This document shows positions 1 through 8,703 of a stretch of DNA of 64,000 bases, in pieces. This stretch comes from Paraburkholderia polaris (GTDB lineage Bacteria; Pseudomonadota; Gammaproteobacteria; Burkholderiales; Burkholderiaceae), in contig NZ_JABBGJ010000006.1 of assembly GCF_012927345.1 (NCBI RefSeq), forward strand, positions 1 through 64,000, in the 5' to 3' direction. Each line of letters begins with the position of its first letter. Position 1 is the first letter of the stretch. Under the pieces are notes generated by a model, which was not told the origin of the DNA, searched no databases, and was given only the letters and a program-made list of their open reading frames with translations. A program made the position numbers and the translations under genes.

Positions 1-437
1 ATCGAACCGAGCGAGGCCATCAGCTTGTCGGCGATGTCGCGCGCGCCTGGCAGGTTGTGGTCGTCTTTCTCAGGCAATACGGTGCCGAGCACCGACACGC
101 CGGTGCGCATCACGTCCATCGGGTGAGCGGCGGCCGGAATCCATTCCAGCGCGGCTTTGACGTTCGCGGGCAGGCCGCGCAGCGCCTTGAGTTTGGTCTT
201 GTAGGCGGTCAGCTCGGCTTGCGTCGGCAGCTTTTCGTGGACCAGCAGATACGCGATTTCTTCGAATTCACACGCACCGGCGATGTCGAGAATGTCGTAA
301 CCGCGGTAGTGCAGATCGTTGCCGGTCTTGCCAACCGTGCATAGCGCCGTATTGCCAGCCGTCACGCCGGACAGGGCGACGGATTTCTTCGGTTTGAAGG
401 CGCCTGCATTCGGCGTGCTGTTATCGGCTTCACTCAT
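1..437 (-). CDS. prpC: 2-methylcitrate synthase, 5' part (window edge)
   Basis: Only the first 145 codons are in the window; the gene runs off the left edge. The N terminus starts MSEADNSTPNAGAFKPKKSV and continues through ALSGVTAGNTALCTVGK, NDLHYRGYDI and ILDIAGACEFEEIAYLL, which is typical of PrpC-type citrate synthases. PrpC condenses propionyl-CoA with oxaloacetate in the cytoplasmic methylcitrate cycle. It is divergent from prpR and has a -24/-12 promoter about 104 bp upstream of its start. prpB is not present between prpC and prpR in this window. Identity is confident; completeness cannot be judged. Confidence 0.93.
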   Translation of the reverse strand, partial: MSEADNSTPNAGAFKPKKSVALSGVTAGNTALCTVGKTGNDLHYRGYDILDIAGACEFEEIAYLLVHEKLPTQAELTAYKTKLKALRGLPANVKAALEWIPAAAHPMDVMRTGVSVLGTVLPEKDDHNLPGARDIADKLMASLGS

Positions 438-540
438 AATTTCGTCTCCAACTGCGGGGTTGCGTTCGGGCGGCAATCAGCGCGCCGAGCTTGTCTTTCA
501 GGGTTTCAATGCGGTGACCGGTGAAAACGGAGGCTAATAA

Positions 541-556
541 CGCAAAGAATGGGCCA
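541..556 (-). promoter_or_regulatory. sigma-54 (-24/-12) promoter for prpC
   Basis: On the minus strand the sequence reads TGGCCC-N5-TTGCG, against the sigma-54 consensus TGGCAC-N5-TTGCW. The invariant GG and GC dinucleotides are correctly spaced. It would start transcription near 530, giving a leader of about 90 nt before prpC. The divergent neighbour is a sigma-54 activator, which fits. Confidence 0.75.
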
Positions 557-604
557 GGCGGAACGCGAGCCGCTAAGTGCCTGATTTAACAAAAAATCGT
601 CTCC

Positions 605-618
605 TGGCCACATTGCCA
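605..618. promoter_or_regulatory. Inverted repeat, candidate PrpR upstream activating site
   Basis: TGGC-CACATT-GCCA is a perfect 4+4 bp inverted repeat about 50 bp upstream of the -24 element. That is where an enhancer-binding protein would bind. PrpR binding is inferred from location only. Confidence 0.4.
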
Positions 619-633
619 TCCGGTTTCATAAGT

Positions 634-648
634 GAAATCGTGAATTTC
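634..648. promoter_or_regulatory. Second inverted repeat between prpC and prpR
   Basis: GAAAT-CGTGA-ATTTC is a perfect 5+5 bp inverted repeat, about 80 bp upstream of prpR and about 80 bp upstream of the prpC -24 element. It could be a second activator site or a prpR autoregulatory site. Confidence 0.35.
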
Positions 649-727
649 AAATTCGAAAGCGACGGGTGCATAATAGGCGGCCTTCTCATCCTTCCCGCCG
701 CTTTCTTCAGACAACGAGCCTTCCGCC

Positions 728-2698
728 GTGAGCACGCCTCCCTTCGATCCCGCGCAGCGCCCCCGCATCTGGGCCGTCAGTATCAGCCGGCTGCGCGATC
801 TGTTCTTCGACATTGCCGGCGAGTACGTCGAACGCGCCGATCTGCGCATCGTCTCGCACGGCTTCGAAGACGCCGTGCATGAGGTTGACATGGTTGGCAC
901 CGGGCGTCCGGATGTCGTCATCGCTGGTGGCTCCAACGGTGCGTATCTGAAAACGCGCGTCGGCGTACCGGTTGTGCTGATCAACCCAACCGGTTTCGAT
1001 GTCATGCACGCACTCGCGCGAGCGCGGCGCGACGGCGCGAAGGTCGCGCTCGTCACGCACGGCGACACGCCTGACGAAGTGCGCCGCTTCACCGCCGCGT
1101 ACGGCATCGACGTGACGTTCGCTTCCTATCAATCGGCGCAAGATGCGGAGAGCGTCGTTCTCGATCTGCGCGATCGCGGCATCGACGTCGTGGTCGGCCC
1201 GGGGCTCGTCACCGATCTCGCGGCGAATGCCGGCATGGGCGCGGTGTTTCTGTACTCACGTGCGTCGGTACGTGCCGCATTCGATACCGCACTCGAAGTC
1301 GCGCAGGCCACCCGCCGCGAAACGGTTCGCCGTCAACGGCTCGACAATCTGCTGCAGCACCTGCGCGACGGCGTCGTCGCGCTCGATGCGCAAGGGCGCG
1401 TCGAAGCGATGAACCAGCGCCTTGCCAGCGTGCTCGGCATCGACGCAGCACTTGCAGTGGGCCGCGCGCTGCTCGACCTCGCGCCCGATCTCGCAGGCAG
1501 CTTGCCCGACTCGGACGGCGACACGTTCTGCACGGTGCGTGGCGCGAGCTACGTCGTGCATCGCGGGCCGCTGGCGAGCAGCGGCTCAGCGGCAGGCACC
1601 GTGCTGACGTTTCAGGAATCACGCGCGGTCGAACGGCTCGACCGCACCTTGCGCTCCCGGCAGCGCGTGCAGCAGTTCAGCGCGCGTTACCAGCTTGGCG
1701 ATATCGTCGGCGCGGCCGATTCGATCGAACGGGTCCGCACGCTCGTGCAGCGCTATGCCAAATCGGACGCCACCGTGCTGATTCTCGGCGAAAGCGGCAC
1801 CGGCAAGGAGATGGTCGCGCAGAGCATGCATCAGCTGAGCGCGCGGCGCGACTTCGCCTTCGTCGCCATGAATTGCGGCGCGTTTCCTGAGGCATTGCTC
1901 GAGAGCGAATTGTTCGGTTATGAGGAAGGCGCGTTCACCGGCGCGCGCAAAGGCGGCAAGGCGGGGCTCATCGAAGTGGCGCACCGCGGCACGCTATTTC
2001 TCGATGAGATCGCCGAGATGCCACTGTCGTTGCAGAGTCGTCTGTTACGCGTGCTGCAGGAGCGCGAAGTCGTGCGGCTCGGTTCGACGGAGCCGACGCG
2101 CGTGGACATCCGGGTCGTCGCGGCAACGCATCGCGCGTTGACCGAGGGCATCGAGGCGGGCAGCTTCCGTGCGGACCTGTACTACCGCCTCAACATTCTG
2201 AGCATCGCCCTGCCGCCGCTGCGGGAGCGGCCAACCGATCTGCTGCCACTTGCGGTCGAACTGCTGCTGCAGGCGGCGGCGCGTGAGCCGAGACTGGCGG
2301 CTCGCCTGCCCGATGCAGATGCGGCCCGGCGCGTCCTCGCAAATCTCAGTGAGCCGTTAAAGCGTTACACGTGGCCGGGCAACGTGCGGGAATTGCAGAA
2401 CGTGATCGAACGGATTGCGGTGGAACTGGCTGATGCGGACGTGGGCACGCACCCCAACGGCGCGGTAGAAACCGTCTTTACGCGTGAGGTACTGCGCACC
2501 GTCGCGCCTGAAATCTTCGAGCAGCCCCAAGCGCGCTCGAAGAAAGCCGCACTAACATTACGCGAGCGTAGCCGTCATGTGGAAGCAGACGAAATCCGCG
2601 CCGCGCTCGCCGCATGCGACGGCGATCGCGATGCGGTTTGCCAGGCGCTCGGCATCAGCAAGACGACGTTATGGCGGAAGCTGAACGCGGCGGACTAG
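728..2698 (+). CDS. prpR: PrpR, sigma-54-dependent activator of the propionate catabolic operon
   Basis: This is a 656-residue enhancer-binding protein. Residues 1-190 match the PrpR N-terminal effector domain (binding 2-methylcitrate in known PrpRs), followed by a PAS-like segment at about 205-300. The AAA+ domain has Walker A GESGTGKE near 354-361 and the sigma-54 contact motif GAFTGA near 401-406. A Fis-type helix-turn-helix ends the protein (DRDAVCQALGISKTTLWRKL). The start is a GTG; no good alternative ATG lies nearby. It is divergent from prpC, and its 3' end overlaps the convergent AraC-type gene by 44 bp. Length is normal for the family. Confidence 0.95.
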   Translation: MSTPPFDPAQRPRIWAVSISRLRDLFFDIAGEYVERADLRIVSHGFEDAVHEVDMVGTGRPDVVIAGGSNGAYLKTRVGVPVVLINPTGFDVMHALARARRDGAKVALVTHGDTPDEVRRFTAAYGIDVTFASYQSAQDAESVVLDLRDRGIDVVVGPGLVTDLAANAGMGAVFLYSRASVRAAFDTALEVAQATRRETVRRQRLDNLLQHLRDGVVALDAQGRVEAMNQRLASVLGIDAALAVGRALLDLAPDLAGSLPDSDGDTFCTVRGASYVVHRGPLASSGSAAGTVLTFQESRAVERLDRTLRSRQRVQQFSARYQLGDIVGAADSIERVRTLVQRYAKSDATVLILGESGTGKEMVAQSMHQLSARRDFAFVAMNCGAFPEALLESELFGYEEGAFTGARKGGKAGLIEVAHRGTLFLDEIAEMPLSLQSRLLRVLQEREVVRLGSTEPTRVDIRVVAATHRALTEGIEAGSFRADLYYRLNILSIALPPLRERPTDLLPLAVELLLQAAAREPRLAARLPDADAARRVLANLSEPLKRYTWPGNVRELQNVIERIAVELADADVGTHPNGAVETVFTREVLRTVAPEIFEQPQARSKKAALTLRERSRHVEADEIRAALAACDGDRDAVCQALGISKTTLWRKLNAAD

Positions 2699-3065
2699 CC
2701 TGAACCACGCCGCCGTGCTTCACGGCATTCTTCGCCGCATTCGCTCCGGCGCGTGCGATGAACATGCTGGGCGTCATCCCGCAGCATCGTTTGAAATGCC
2801 GTCCGAAATGGCTTTGATCGAAAAATCCCACCTCCGTGGCGACGACCGATCCCGGCACACCTTCGAGCAACAAGGTTTGCGCCCGCTGAATCCGCAACCC
2901 GCACAGATAGCGATACGGCGACGAACCGTACTGCTGGCGAAACACCGTGGCGAAGCGCGACACGCTGAGCGCGGACAGCGCGGCGAGTTGCGCGAGCGTC
3001 ACCGGCTCGTCGAAATGGGCTTCGATAAACGCCCGGGCGGCATTGAGGCTGATGGACTGTTTCAT
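2655..3065 (-). CDS. AraC-family DNA-binding domain protein without effector domain
   Basis: The 136-residue protein is almost entirely an AraC/XylS DNA-binding domain. The first HTH is VTLAQLAALSALSVSRFATVF and the second is around GSVVATEVGFFDQSHFGRHF. No N-terminal ligand domain is present. It is the last gene of the leftward operon, joined to the FAD oxidoreductase by an ATGA overlap, and it runs 44 bp into the 3' end of prpR on the opposite strand. It is likely the local regulator, but how it senses a ligand is unclear. It could be a truncated gene or a genuine short SoxS/MarA-like regulator. Confidence 0.85.
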   Translation of the reverse strand: MKQSISLNAARAFIEAHFDEPVTLAQLAALSALSVSRFATVFRQQYGSSPYRYLCGLRIQRAQTLLLEGVPGSVVATEVGFFDQSHFGRHFKRCCGMTPSMFIARAGANAAKNAVKHGGVVQASPPRSASAITSSC

Positions 3066-4231
3066 GGCGTCGCGATGGTCGAGCGGGGCGCGGCTTGCTT
3101 CGCGAACCGGGTGACGGAAAACACGTCGAGGGGAATGGCCGTACTACCCGTATCGACGAGCTCGGCCAGCGTCTCGCCGACGCCCGGACCGATCTGGAAA
3201 CCCGAGCCGCAGAAACCAAACGCGTAGTAAAGACCGTCGACCTTGCTGCTCGGACCGATCACCGGTTCGCCGTCGGGCAGATAGCTTTCCACGCCACTCC
3301 ACACGCGAATCACATGCAGTGGCGCCATCGCGGGCACGAGCCGCCGCAACTGCGCGACTTGCCGCACGGTGTTGCGCGGCAGGACTGATGCGCGGCACGT
3401 CACGGCATCCGCCGGCCCACCGGGACCGCCGCCGAGAATAATATTGCCGCGTGGAATCTGGCGGAAATAGATACTCTCTTCCTTGATCGATGTGAACACA
3501 CCCATCGACGACTTGAACACATACGGCACCGGCTCGGTCACGGCCATCTGTGGTCCGCTCGTGGTCAACGGAACGGGTTCGCCGAACTGTTCGGTGAGAC
3601 GGCTTGCCCAGGCGCCCGCGCAGATCACCAGTTGCGCGGCCCAATACACGTCGCCGCGTGCGCTCTCCACGCGAAACCGCTCACCGTCTTTTTCGACACG
3701 CACAATCTCGGTATTCTCGACCACCTGGGCGCCGAGCCGCGCGGCCGCACGCCCAAACGCGGGGGCAGCGAGACGCGGATTGGCGTGACCGTCGAGTGGC
3801 GAAATCGATGCCGCCAGCACCTCGCGCCCGAGAAACGGAAAGCGTTGGAACATCGCGTCGCCGTGCAGCACGTTGAGGTCGAGACCATAAGCGCGGGCGT
3901 CGATCGCATATTGATCGAAATTCTCCACGTCCTTCTGGTGGTAGCACACGCGCGTGTGGCCCGACGCCAGAAACTCGATGTCCTCGCCGAGCAGTTCCTT
4001 CGAGCGCTGCCATGTCCGCAGTGCGCGGTTCGCCATTTCGAGTTGCGGCAGCGCGCGGCCCTGCCGGCGGATGCCGCCGAAGTTCACGCCGCTCGCCTGC
4101 TGCCCCGTGAGCCCACGTTCGAGCAGGATCACCGACCGGCTACGCTGACGCAGGAAAAATGCGGTCGTCGTCCCCATGATGCCGCCGCCGATCACGATGA
4201 CATCGGCTTCGTTTGCAGTCGTCGCGCTCAT
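3062..4231 (-). CDS. FAD-dependent amino acid dehydrogenase catalytic subunit (HcnC/OoxB/DAO type)
   Basis: The 389-residue DAO-family flavoprotein begins MSATTANEADVIVIGGGIMG, with the GxGxxG dinucleotide-binding motif. It ends with a family-typical segment around VWSGVESYLPDGEPVIGPSS. The start at 4231 gives an ATGA overlap with the upstream gene; a longer in-frame extension is not family-like. With the next two genes it forms a three-subunit set like hydrogen cyanide synthase, octopine/nopaline oxidase or D-hydroxyproline dehydrogenase, which oxidise a C-N bond and pass electrons on. The substrate is unknown; the ABC importer in the same operon suggests an imported amino acid derivative or opine-like compound. 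Confidence 0.88.
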   Translation of the reverse strand: MSATTANEADVIVIGGGIMGTTTAFFLRQRSRSVILLERGLTGQQASGVNFGGIRRQGRALPQLEMANRALRTWQRSKELLGEDIEFLASGHTRVCYHQKDVENFDQYAIDARAYGLDLNVLHGDAMFQRFPFLGREVLAASISPLDGHANPRLAAPAFGRAAARLGAQVVENTEIVRVEKDGERFRVESARGDVYWAAQLVICAGAWASRLTEQFGEPVPLTTSGPQMAVTEPVPYVFKSSMGVFTSIKEESIYFRQIPRGNIILGGGPGGPADAVTCRASVLPRNTVRQVAQLRRLVPAMAPLHVIRVWSGVESYLPDGEPVIGPSSKVDGLYYAFGFCGSGFQIGPGVGETLAELVDTGSTAIPLDVFSVTRFAKQAAPRSTIATP

Positions 4232-5598
4232 TCGGCCACCTCTTCGGTAAGCGCCACGGGCAGCGGTTTGACGGGCGCCTGGCCGCGCAGCCGTCCGACC
4301 GAGGACAACGGCACCGAAGCCGCCGCCGCGATGATTTCCGCGCCGGCGTGGCCGCAATAGCGCCCCTGGCAGCGGCCCATGCCGACGCGCGAAAAGGCCT
4401 TCGCGCGATTGGCTTCCTGGGCGCCCGTCGCGTGCACGACACGGCGTAGTTCACCGGCTGTAATCGCTTCACAACGGCAGACGATCGTTTCATCCGGCAG
4501 GGACGCAGCGAATTTCGCTGGCCACGGAAAGGCTTCCCGCAGACCCGCGGCGAAGCGCGTGAAACGTGCGAGTTCCGCGCGCAACTGCTCGGCGCCTTCG
4601 ACCGGCACGCCGTGATCATGCAATGCCGCCAAAGCCGCGAGACGGCCCGAACGTTCGGCTGCGTCCGCACCGCGCACTCTTGCGCCATCGCCCGCCAGGT
4701 AGACGCCCTTGATACTGCTACGGCCATCGTCGTCGATTTGCGGAAGCCACTGCTGCGTGTTGTCGTCGAACAGGAAGCGACACCCCGCGAGGTCCGCAAG
4801 CTGCGTCTCGGGACGCAGGTGATAACCGAGTGCGACCGCATCGCATGTGAATTCGAGTCGCTTGCCGCCAGGCAATGCAACCTCGACGCCGCTTACGCCG
4901 TCTTGCGGCGAGCCTTTGATTTCCAACGGCTGCACGCCGCGATGAACCGGCACGCGCGCCTTTGACAGCACGCGCGTCAACGCAATCCCCTTTTTGAGCG
5001 CGGCCGGGATCGCCAGCAAACGAGGCAGCGCAGCCACACGCTGCACGAACGTCGACGTATCGAGCACCGCCGCCACCTGCGCGCCCGCCTTCACGTATTG
5101 CGCGGCCACGAGATACAGCAGCGGACCGCTGCCCATCATCACGATGCGCGAGCCGATCGCGCAGCCCTGCGATTTCAGCGCAACCTGCGCGCCGCCGAGG
5201 CTATAGGTGCCGGCCTGGTGCCAGCCCTTGACCGGCATCAGCCGGTCCGTCGCGCCGCTGCAAACAATCAGGGAATCGAACGTCAGCGTCTGGTAGCGCG
5301 TGCCGCTCGCCAGATGCACGGTGTTCGGCGAGATATTCCAGACTAGCGTCTCGGGCAGATAATCGATCTTGCCCTTCAGCGCATCGAAGCGCTGATGCAG
5401 CGAAGCAGCGCGCTCGGCTTCGGTGCCGTACAAGGTCGCGTAGCTGCGCGAAAAACCTTCCGGTTGCCGCCGATAAATCTGGCCCCCGTCACGCCGTCCT
5501 TCATCGATGACGGTCGGCCGCAGCCCGGCCTCGACCAGCGCCTGCGCGGCGCGCACGCCCGCCGGCCCAGTGCCGATGATCACTACACGCGGGGCCAT
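4228..5598 (-). CDS. FAD/NAD(P)-binding oxidoreductase with BFD-type [2Fe-2S] tail (HcnB/OoxA type)
   Basis: The 456-residue protein starts MAPRVVIIGTGPAGVRAAQAL (pyridine nucleotide-disulphide oxidoreductase fold). It ends with a bacterioferritin-associated-ferredoxin-like cluster domain: VCRCEAITAGELRRVV and then GRCQGRYCG supply four cysteines. It is the electron-transfer alpha subunit of the trimeric dehydrogenase. The start at 5598 overlaps the small ferredoxin-like gene by 16 bp, and its stop overlaps the next start as ATGA, implying translational coupling and stoichiometric assembly. Confidence 0.88.
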   Translation of the reverse strand: MAPRVVIIGTGPAGVRAAQALVEAGLRPTVIDEGRRDGGQIYRRQPEGFSRSYATLYGTEAERAASLHQRFDALKGKIDYLPETLVWNISPNTVHLASGTRYQTLTFDSLIVCSGATDRLMPVKGWHQAGTYSLGGAQVALKSQGCAIGSRIVMMGSGPLLYLVAAQYVKAGAQVAAVLDTSTFVQRVAALPRLLAIPAALKKGIALTRVLSKARVPVHRGVQPLEIKGSPQDGVSGVEVALPGGKRLEFTCDAVALGYHLRPETQLADLAGCRFLFDDNTQQWLPQIDDDGRSSIKGVYLAGDGARVRGADAAERSGRLAALAALHDHGVPVEGAEQLRAELARFTRFAAGLREAFPWPAKFAASLPDETIVCRCEAITAGELRRVVHATGAQEANRAKAFSRVGMGRCQGRYCGHAGAEIIAAAASVPLSSVGRLRGQAPVKPLPVALTEEVAE

Positions 5599-5897
5599 AC
5601 ACCCTCCCCGGCTTCGGCCAGCTTCGTCACGATCGACATGCCAGGCGCCGCGGGCGTACTGCACGCCCGCATGCGTTCGCCTTGCGCCGTCCAGACCCAG
5701 CAATCCTGGCACGCGCCCATCAGGCAGAAACCGGCACGGCGGCCATCGCCGAATTCGGAATCGCGCAACCCGCTCACGCCGGTCAGCAAGGCGACCATCA
5801 GCGTGTCGCCCTCGGCAGCTTCGCGCACGACGCCGTCCACGGTAATAGGAAAGGTCTTGCGGCCCGTCTCCGCGAGCCGCACAAATCGTCCGTTCAT
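5583..5897 (-). CDS. Small (2Fe-2S)-binding subunit (HcnA/OoxX type)
   Basis: This 104-residue protein has the cysteine arrangement CLMGACQDC plus a later AC near residue 80. That is the Fer2_4 pattern of the gamma subunits of HcnABC-like dehydrogenases. It starts MNGRFVRLAETGRKTFPITV at 5897 in an ATGA overlap with the ATPase gene and itself overlaps the next subunit. It carries electrons within the trimer. The longer in-frame ORF upstream is discarded because it lies inside the ATPase gene. Confidence 0.87.
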   Translation of the reverse strand: MNGRFVRLAETGRKTFPITVDGVVREAAEGDTLMVALLTGVSGLRDSEFGDGRRAGFCLMGACQDCWVWTAQGERMRACSTPAAPGMSIVTKLAEAGEGVWPRV

Positions 5898-7750
5898 GCC
5901 GGGGTCGCCTCCGCGGTCTGCAAGCGGTTCAATTCGGCGGCCGGATGATGGCAAAGAATCTCCGCGCCCGAAGGCAGTTTCTTCATGGACGGCGGCGTCA
6001 TATTGCACATCCCGTCGATGCGAACCGGGCAGCGCGCGCGGAACGAGCACAACTCGGGAATATCGGCGCTCTCGCCCATCACCGGCAGCGCGGCACAACC
6101 GATCACGCGGCGTGCGTCGAGCCAGCCGGGTTTCAAAGCAGGCACCGAGTCGACCAGCAAGCCCGTGTACGGGTGATAGGGCGGCGCCGCGAGCACGTCG
6201 CGCTGCCCGGCTTCCACGCGGTGCCCCGCGTACAGCACGATCACTTCGTCGCAAATGGCGCGCACGGTCGAGATGTCGTGGCTGATGAACATGTACGACA
6301 CGCCGAGTTCGCGGCGCAATTCGGCGAGCAGGTCGAGGATCGCCGCGCCGACCACCGTATCGAGCGCGGAGGTCACTTCGTCGCACAGGATCAATGCGGG
6401 ATTGGCGGCGAGCGCGCGTGCCAGATTCACGCGTTGCTTCTGGCCGCCGGAGAGTCCGGCAGGCGTGCGCGTGGCAATCGAGGCGGGCAGTTGCACCAGA
6501 TCGAGCAGTTCCAGCATGCGTTTCTTCGCAGCCGAGCCACCCAGATGGTGATAGAACGCGAGCGGGCGGCCCAGGATATCGGCGATCGAATGGCTCGGAT
6601 TCAGCGCCGTGTCGGCGTTCTGGAACACGATCTGGATCTGCCGGTACTGCTCCGGCGTGCGGCGCGACAGTTGGGCCGGTAACAGCTCACCGTTGAAGAA
6701 CACCTCGCCACGCGCGCGGTCAACGAGGCCCGCCACCACGCGCGCGAGCGTCGTCTTCCCCGAACCGGATTCGCCGATCACGCCGAGCGTGCTGCCGCGC
6801 GGGATCGACAAACTGACGTCGTCGAGCACACGCACAGCGGGTGCGCCGAAGCGATCGACCCGGCCATAGCCCGCCGAGAGACCGCGGATTTCGAGCAGCG
6901 GCGGGATGTGCTTGCCGACCTGCTGCGGCGTCTCCAGCTCCACTTCCGGACGGCGTGTGGCGGCGAGCAACTGACGCGTGTAGGCATCCACAGGCGCATC
7001 GAGCACTTGCGCGACCGCGCCGTTTTCCTTCACCGCGCCGCCATTCAGCACGACGATGCGGTCCGCCATCTGCGCGACCACCGCCAGATCGTGCGACACG
7101 TACACGGCGGTTGTGCCGAGTTCACGGACCACTTTCTTGAAGGCCGCGAGCACTTCGATCTGCGTCGTGACATCGAGCGCGGTGGTCGGCTCGTCGAACA
7201 CGACGACAGCAGGATCGGTGATCAACGCCATCGCGGCCATCAAGCGCTGCAACTGGCCACCGGATACCTGATGCGGATAACGATCGCCGATCGTCTCCGG
7301 CGCGGGCAGCGCCAGCGCGCGGAACAGGCCGATCGCTTTCGTGCGCGCCGCTTCGGCGGACATCAAGTGATGCAGCAAGGCCGGCTCGGTGACCTGATCC
7401 ATGATCGTGCGCGCGGGATTGAAACCCGCCGCCGCACTCTGCGCGACATAAGCAACAGTCCGTGCGCGCAACCCGCGACGGCCTTTCGCATCGAGCGACA
7501 GCACCTCCACATCGCCGATACGAATCGAACCGCCGCTGATCGAACAACCCGCCCGCGCATAACCGAGCAACGACAACGCAATGGTCGTCTTGCCCGACCC
7601 GGACTCGCCGATCAGCGCCAGCACCTCGCCCTTCTTCACCGAAAAATCGACGCCCTTGACGATCTCGATAACCGGCCCCGGCGCCGCACCCGCGACAACC
7701 CGCAGACCCTTCACTTCAATCATGTCCCGATCAGCGCGATCAGCCATCAT
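5894..7750 (-). CDS. Fused dipeptide/oligopeptide-type ABC transporter ATPase (DppD-DppF)
   Basis: The 618-residue protein contains two complete ABC ATPase domains. Each has Walker A GESGSGKTT. The signature sequences are SGGQLQRLMA and SGGQKQRVN, with Walker B strands VVVFDEPTTALD and LILCDEVTSALD. A cysteine-containing oligopeptide-transporter C-terminal motif follows the second domain. It energises the importer formed with the next two permeases. The start is coupled to the permease stop by ATGA (7747-7750), with GGAGG upstream. Confidence 0.92.
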   Translation of the reverse strand: MMADRADRDMIEVKGLRVVAGAAPGPVIEIVKGVDFSVKKGEVLALIGESGSGKTTIALSLLGYARAGCSISGGSIRIGDVEVLSLDAKGRRGLRARTVAYVAQSAAAGFNPARTIMDQVTEPALLHHLMSAEAARTKAIGLFRALALPAPETIGDRYPHQVSGGQLQRLMAAMALITDPAVVVFDEPTTALDVTTQIEVLAAFKKVVRELGTTAVYVSHDLAVVAQMADRIVVLNGGAVKENGAVAQVLDAPVDAYTRQLLAATRRPEVELETPQQVGKHIPPLLEIRGLSAGYGRVDRFGAPAVRVLDDVSLSIPRGSTLGVIGESGSGKTTLARVVAGLVDRARGEVFFNGELLPAQLSRRTPEQYRQIQIVFQNADTALNPSHSIADILGRPLAFYHHLGGSAAKKRMLELLDLVQLPASIATRTPAGLSGGQKQRVNLARALAANPALILCDEVTSALDTVVGAAILDLLAELRRELGVSYMFISHDISTVRAICDEVIVLYAGHRVEAGQRDVLAAPPYHPYTGLLVDSVPALKPGWLDARRVIGCAALPVMGESADIPELCSFRARCPVRIDGMCNMTPPSMKKLPSGAEILCHHPAAELNRLQTAEATPA

Positions 7751-8703
7751 GCACCTCCATGGCTACGGCCACGACGCCGCAGGTTGTCGATCAGCAGATT
7801 CATACCGATAGTCAGCGTTGCAATCGCGACGGCCGGCATCAAAACAGCAGGCGCGCCCTCGGACAAACCGCCGATGTTCTCGCGCACGAGCGAACCCCAA
7901 TCCGCATTCGGCGGCTGCACGCCGAGGCCGAGGAAACTCAGCCCGCTCAGCAGCAGCACGATGAACACGAAGCGCAAACCGAAATCGGCGAGCATCGGAT
8001 GAATCATGTTCGGCAGCACTTCGACTCGTGCGATATAGAAGATGCCCTCGCCACGCGCTCTTGCCACCTGCACGTATTCGAGGCCCATCAGGTTCACCGC
8101 GAGCGAGCGCGAAATACGGAATGCGCCGGGAATATAGGCTAAAGCGGCGACAGTCGTCAGCATCGTGATCGACGAACCGAACGCGGCGATGACAACCAGC
8201 GCGAGCACCTTGCTCGGAATCGAAATCAGCGCGTCGAACAGACGGCTCAGGACTTCATCGACCAGGCGCCCGGACACCGCGGCGAGCAAACCAAAAAACG
8301 TGCCGATCAGACTGGCAAGCACGGCGGCAGCCAGCGCAAGGCCGACCGTGTAGCGCGCGCCGTAGAGAATCCGGCTCAACATATCGCGGCCGAGATAGTC
8401 GGTGCCGAGCGGATAGGCCGCGCTATAGCGGCCGAAAATCTCCGTCGATGTCAGCGCGCCGCCTTTATACGGTGCGACCAGCGGTCCAATGAACGCGACG
8501 ATCAGCCAGAAAGCCACCAGCACGAAGCCGATCAGGCCGAGCACGGAGAAGCGATGCACCAGCCGTTTAAACACGCCCTGCTTCAGCGCGGCCGTTTCGA
8601 CGACCGGCGGCTCGATAGTGGGGTCATCCTGGCTCATGTCGTACAGCTCGGTGCCGGCATGGGGAACATGAGGAACGTGGGGATTGGTAGGTTGGCTCAT
8701 CAT
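7747..8703 (-). CDS. Dipeptide-type ABC transporter permease (DppC-like)
   Basis: A 318-residue integral membrane protein with a long N-terminal cytoplasmic tail, then several hydrophobic segments. The EAA-loop region ends PNMIHPMLADFGLRFVFIVL. The start at 8703 makes an ATGA overlap with the preceding permease; an upstream in-frame extension is less likely. It pairs with the DppB-like permease. Confidence 0.9.
   Translation of the reverse strand: MMSQPTNPHVPHVPHAGTELYDMSQDDPTIEPPVVETAALKQGVFKRLVHRFSVLGLIGFVLVAFWLIVAFIGPLVAPYKGGALTSTEIFGRYSAAYPLGTDYLGRDMLSRILYGARYTVGLALAAAVLASLIGTFFGLLAAVSGRLVDEVLSRLFDALISIPSKVLALVVIAAFGSSITMLTTVAALAYIPGAFRISRSLAVNLMGLEYVQVARARGEGIFYIARVEVLPNMIHPMLADFGLRFVFIVLLLSGLSFLGLGVQPPNADWGSLVRENIGGLSEGAPAVLMPAVAIATLTIGMNLLIDNLRRRGRSHGGA

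Noticed and set aside
6908..8002. 364-aa plus-strand ORF over the ABC ATPase/permease junction
   Set aside because: His/Arg-rich antisense shadow crossing two real genes.
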